The notes under the pieces: model-generated
Databases searched by the model: none
What the model saw: the letters and a program-made list of their open reading frames with translations, nothing else
What the model was told of the DNA's origin: nothing
Part shown: positions 61,084-64,000 of the stretch, one piece after another
How the letters are laid out: each line of letters opens with the position of its first letter
Position numbering within the stretch: position 1 is the first letter of the stretch
Source of the DNA: Eutypa lata
Taxonomy: Eukaryota; Ascomycota; Sordariomycetes; Xylariales; Diatrypaceae
NCBI GenBank assembly: GCA_022661535.1
Contig: JAKULF010000005.1
Span: 1,364,001 to 1,428,000 of the forward strand
Length of the DNA: 64,000 nucleotides
Direction: 5' to 3'
Made by a program: the position numbers and the translations under genes

Positions 61084-64000
61084 GATGCCTGTTTCAATGC
61101 TCTTACGAGTTTAAGAACGGATAATTTTGGATTTGGGGGTTTAAGAAAGTTATACCTGGGTATCTTATGTGGTAAAAGGAGGAAGAAGTAAGGTAAATGT
61201 CTACAGCGGATAGCTTGGATTTTGTATAAACCACGAGCTCCTCCCAAGAGTAGGCTCCCTCCCGCCCTCCGTCCCTCCCTTCTCCCCTTAAGCTACGGAA
61301 CTACCTGTGTAGGTATGTACCTGGCTAACCAACCTGCCAACTACTTGGCATGGCTCCTGCCCTCTTTCACGTTCTATGAGGAGAAGGGGTTACTGGTTAC
61401 CTGCGTTGCCCGTAGAGAAAAGCGAGGAATGGGGGAGGATGAAAACAAGATCTGCATGCCAGCCGGACGTCACCACCGCAAGCCACAAACTAGCCTATTG
61501 CGAGCTTAAGTACCTTGATTTGAACGATTATGATCTTGATTTCAGCTCTAATGGCGCACAGCGGGGTCTTTTTGTACTACTATTTGCCAGGAGCCCACTT
61601 AGAGCTCCCCTGCTCCCTAATGTGTCCTACATACGTATGTATGAGGTGTAGTTAAAACGCTCGTCACCTCATCCTGCTTTGAATAGTAGGAAGAACGAGG
61701 TAGCCCATCTTGCGTGATTCCCGCTAGGAGGAGGAGGAGGAGGAGGAGGTTAAAGCCGAGGCTGCCGCGATGAGATGTGCATGCGGCTACATATACATAC
61801 GTAGGTATGCAACTAGATGGACAGCAGGCACAGATAGATCGCCAGACACTACGGAGATCTACGATCTTAGTCGCATACTGCCGGACTGCATATGTATGTA
61901 CGCAGTACATAATGAGCCCACTCCGAGACCTGTCGTCATACGTGGTGGATGAGAACAATTCTGGACAAAGAGAAGAGAGGGACATGTTTCCCGGCAGCAC
62001 CCGGCTATCAAGGTTCCCGGGATAGTATCATGATCATGATCGTCTTCACAGTTGACTAATCTAGGATCCACACGGTAGATCTAGAACAGCTGAAAGCTAA
62101 GCTATGTACATAGCATACTTACCATCCACAGAACCCAACGATGCGGTAGCTTCACTACTACCTAGAGCTCTAGTTCAGCCCGTCACTTTCATCGCTGGTG
62201 GGGTAGTTCCCAGAAACTATTGCTTGTTAAAAACTCTATTCCTACGTATCTGGCTAGAGCATTGGCCTAACTAGGGAAGTCAATGAGAATCTTTCCAGTC
62301 AGTATGTGCCACGTGAAAGGTACAAAAACCACTTAGGTAAAATCTTCTTGCAGAGTCGTCCCTTAACGTTAATCCCGTGGTCGTGATAGCTCAAGTATAG
62401 GTTTCTGAGCTTTCTAACTACCTACTTACCCCGGCGGTGAAAGAAAGAGGTGGCTGCACAGGTTTCTTGCACATACATACATATGCTGCCGTGTAACCTG
62501 CGACTAAATAATGTTATTGGGCGGCCATCAATGCATGTAGGATTAGATCTGCGTTAAGTAAAACCAAGATTCCCAGATCGTTGTATATATTCAGGTTACT
62601 TCGTACATATTACGTACCTAGGCAAGTAGTTTCCCTGCAAGACTAAGACAGCAATAAGTAATCGGAGCCTTAGCACTACCCCGCTTACATCAACAACGAG
62701 ATGCTGGGTACGGCCACTAGATAGTAGCCACAGCCGTAGCTAAAGCGGTGCGGTGGCGCAGCCACCTTATAGAGAGAGGCCTAAGTAAGGAGGCAATCCA
62801 TAAGAAGCAAAGGGAAAGAAAGGTTCATGACAGAAGGTTCTCCTTAAGTAGTAAAAGTAGGAACCTAGTCATGACCTACCCCTTAGGCAACCCATTGTCG
62901 ACCAGGCAGAATATCGAATAAATAATCAACCAGCTGTTTAATGAATCTTTGATTAACTCCCAAGCCACCAGCATCAGCATCAGCATCAGCTAGCTTAGCT
63001 AGTATCTTGTCCTGTAGGTGACCATCCTTAAAAAAGTTGAATAAGGGTTATACTTTCGAGAGCTATGGCGGCGATATGTTGAAGCTTATGCAGAGGAAAG
63101 AGATTGCAATTTGGGAAACCGACTATCCATCCCATTCCGCTGTTACCCGGACGTTGGATTTTTTTTTGGGGGTTAGGCGTGTGGCGCGTCATCGACGCCG
63201 TGTTCGGCGCTCTACCAGCACGTCTCCTTTTCCGTATTTGTATCTGTATTTGTCTCCGGCCTCGCCGCCAGACTCTCATTACCCGAACACACAAATGCTG
63301 ACGGCGGGGATGGTGGTCGTAATACGAACGAAGCCGCCTTATTCCCCCGTTAACATCGGCCCCGACCCCGGCCTCGGCCTCGGCCCCTACATCACCATGA
63401 TCGGGCTGCTCCATGGAATCACTAAGCAGATAGGTACTCGACGAGCGAGCCATTACGCGTGGCCCAACACGATTTTGACGAACTGCTGCTACTTATTTAA
63501 AAAGCCGATTTAAAAGGTATTATGATTATTAATATTGTTATTTTACTCGGTCGCGAGGCCCTCGAGAGCACCGGAACCGGAATCGGTACCACCATCAAAC
63601 GAGCGGAAGATCAAGAAATCACTTAGGTAGCAGGGCAGGCGTGATCTCCCGCAGGTTTGCTGAGAACTCCAAAGAGTTGACAGTGTCTATTCAGGGGGCG
63701 TAGAACGGAACACGTGAAATTACTGCAAAATACGGGAGTTTTGGGGTTTATTCTTTCATTGATACGGCTGTCGAATTATCTCTCTCGACATGTTTCTTAT
63801 AACCTGTATGTTTAGTCTATTGCTAAACAACGCCCAAACTCCTGGCTCGCTCCTGGCTTCATCTCTATACAAGGGCCTCAATGATGCTTCTATGTAGGTA
63901 GATTACGTCGAGAGCGGCGACATTAAGGCCAAGCGATGATGATGATGATATTGCCGCTCGAACGACGTACGTACACTGATCTATATGGGTATCAACGTAT
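61084..64000. other. 2.9-kb right-end region without a supported gene
   Basis: Only short or low-complexity frames are present. It contains an (AGG)n run at 61726-61749, several TAGGTA/TACCTA words, and a 63037-63513 frame opposed by an overlapping frame on the other strand, neither with a known domain. It may be a promoter region for the repeat protein and for a gene beyond the window. Confidence 0.45.
61726..61749. repeat. (AGG)n trinucleotide microsatellite
   Basis: Eight uninterrupted copies in noncoding DNA. Confidence 0.85.

Noticed and set aside
63028..63513. Overlapping 141- and 158-codon frames on opposite strands
   Set aside because: Neither shows a domain, signal peptide or splice continuation, and both are explained by GC-biased low-complexity DNA.

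Overview
The window comes from a filamentous ascomycete (Pezizomycotina, most like Sordariomycetes). The evidence is short introns (about 48-120 nt) with GTRNGT donors, CTAAC/CTGAC branch sites and YAG acceptors, plus Zn(II)2Cys6 regulators, an AA11 chitin monooxygenase, a PrpF-family enzyme and a Dabb-domain protein. I rebuilt the gene models by hand from splice signals, reading-frame phase and family motifs. All spliced models quoted with a protein length keep frame across every junction. No tRNA, rRNA or CRISPR array was recognised.

Left part (1-6.2 kb): a cytochrome P450 cut off by the window edge, an AA11 LPMO with a C-terminal X278-like module, and a small stand-alone protein resembling DUF6604. 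They are separated by AT-rich spacers.

Central part (6.7-24.6 kb): the most interesting block. It contains a Zn2Cys6 regulator, a short-chain dehydrogenase, an O-acetylhomoserine sulfhydrylase-type PLP enzyme, a nitrilase, a homoserine O-acetyltransferase, an aspartate kinase, a kappa-class GST and a 769-aa FAD/NAD(P)-binding oxidoreductase. Aspartate kinase, homoserine acetyltransferase and the OAH-using PLP enzyme are normally unlinked primary-metabolism genes. As a trio they match the amino-acid-supplying set known from the fusaric acid clusters (FUB3/FUB5/FUB7), but here there is no polyketide synthase and a nitrilase is added. I infer a specialised cluster that makes a homoserine-derived non-protein amino acid or amino-acid conjugate. 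The product is unknown.

Next (26-33 kb): a PrpF-type isomerase, a class II ketose-bisphosphate aldolase, a second Zn2Cys6 regulator and a Dabb-domain protein. This looks like a small catabolic module, again by inference.

Right part (34.7-64 kb): more ordinary genes in longer spacers. They are a secreted intradiol dioxygenase, an HD-domain cyanamide-hydratase-like protein with a polyglycine tract, a CorA-like Mg2+ channel, the PKA catalytic subunit, an L-type lectin cargo receptor, a 1166-aa protein with a fungal STAND-type N-terminus, an LMBR1-domain membrane protein, a disordered Ser/Pro-rich locus whose frame is interrupted only by TAG codons, and a DDR48-like Asn/Asp/Gly/Ser repeat protein. 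Spacers in this half carry many TAGGTA/TACCTA words.
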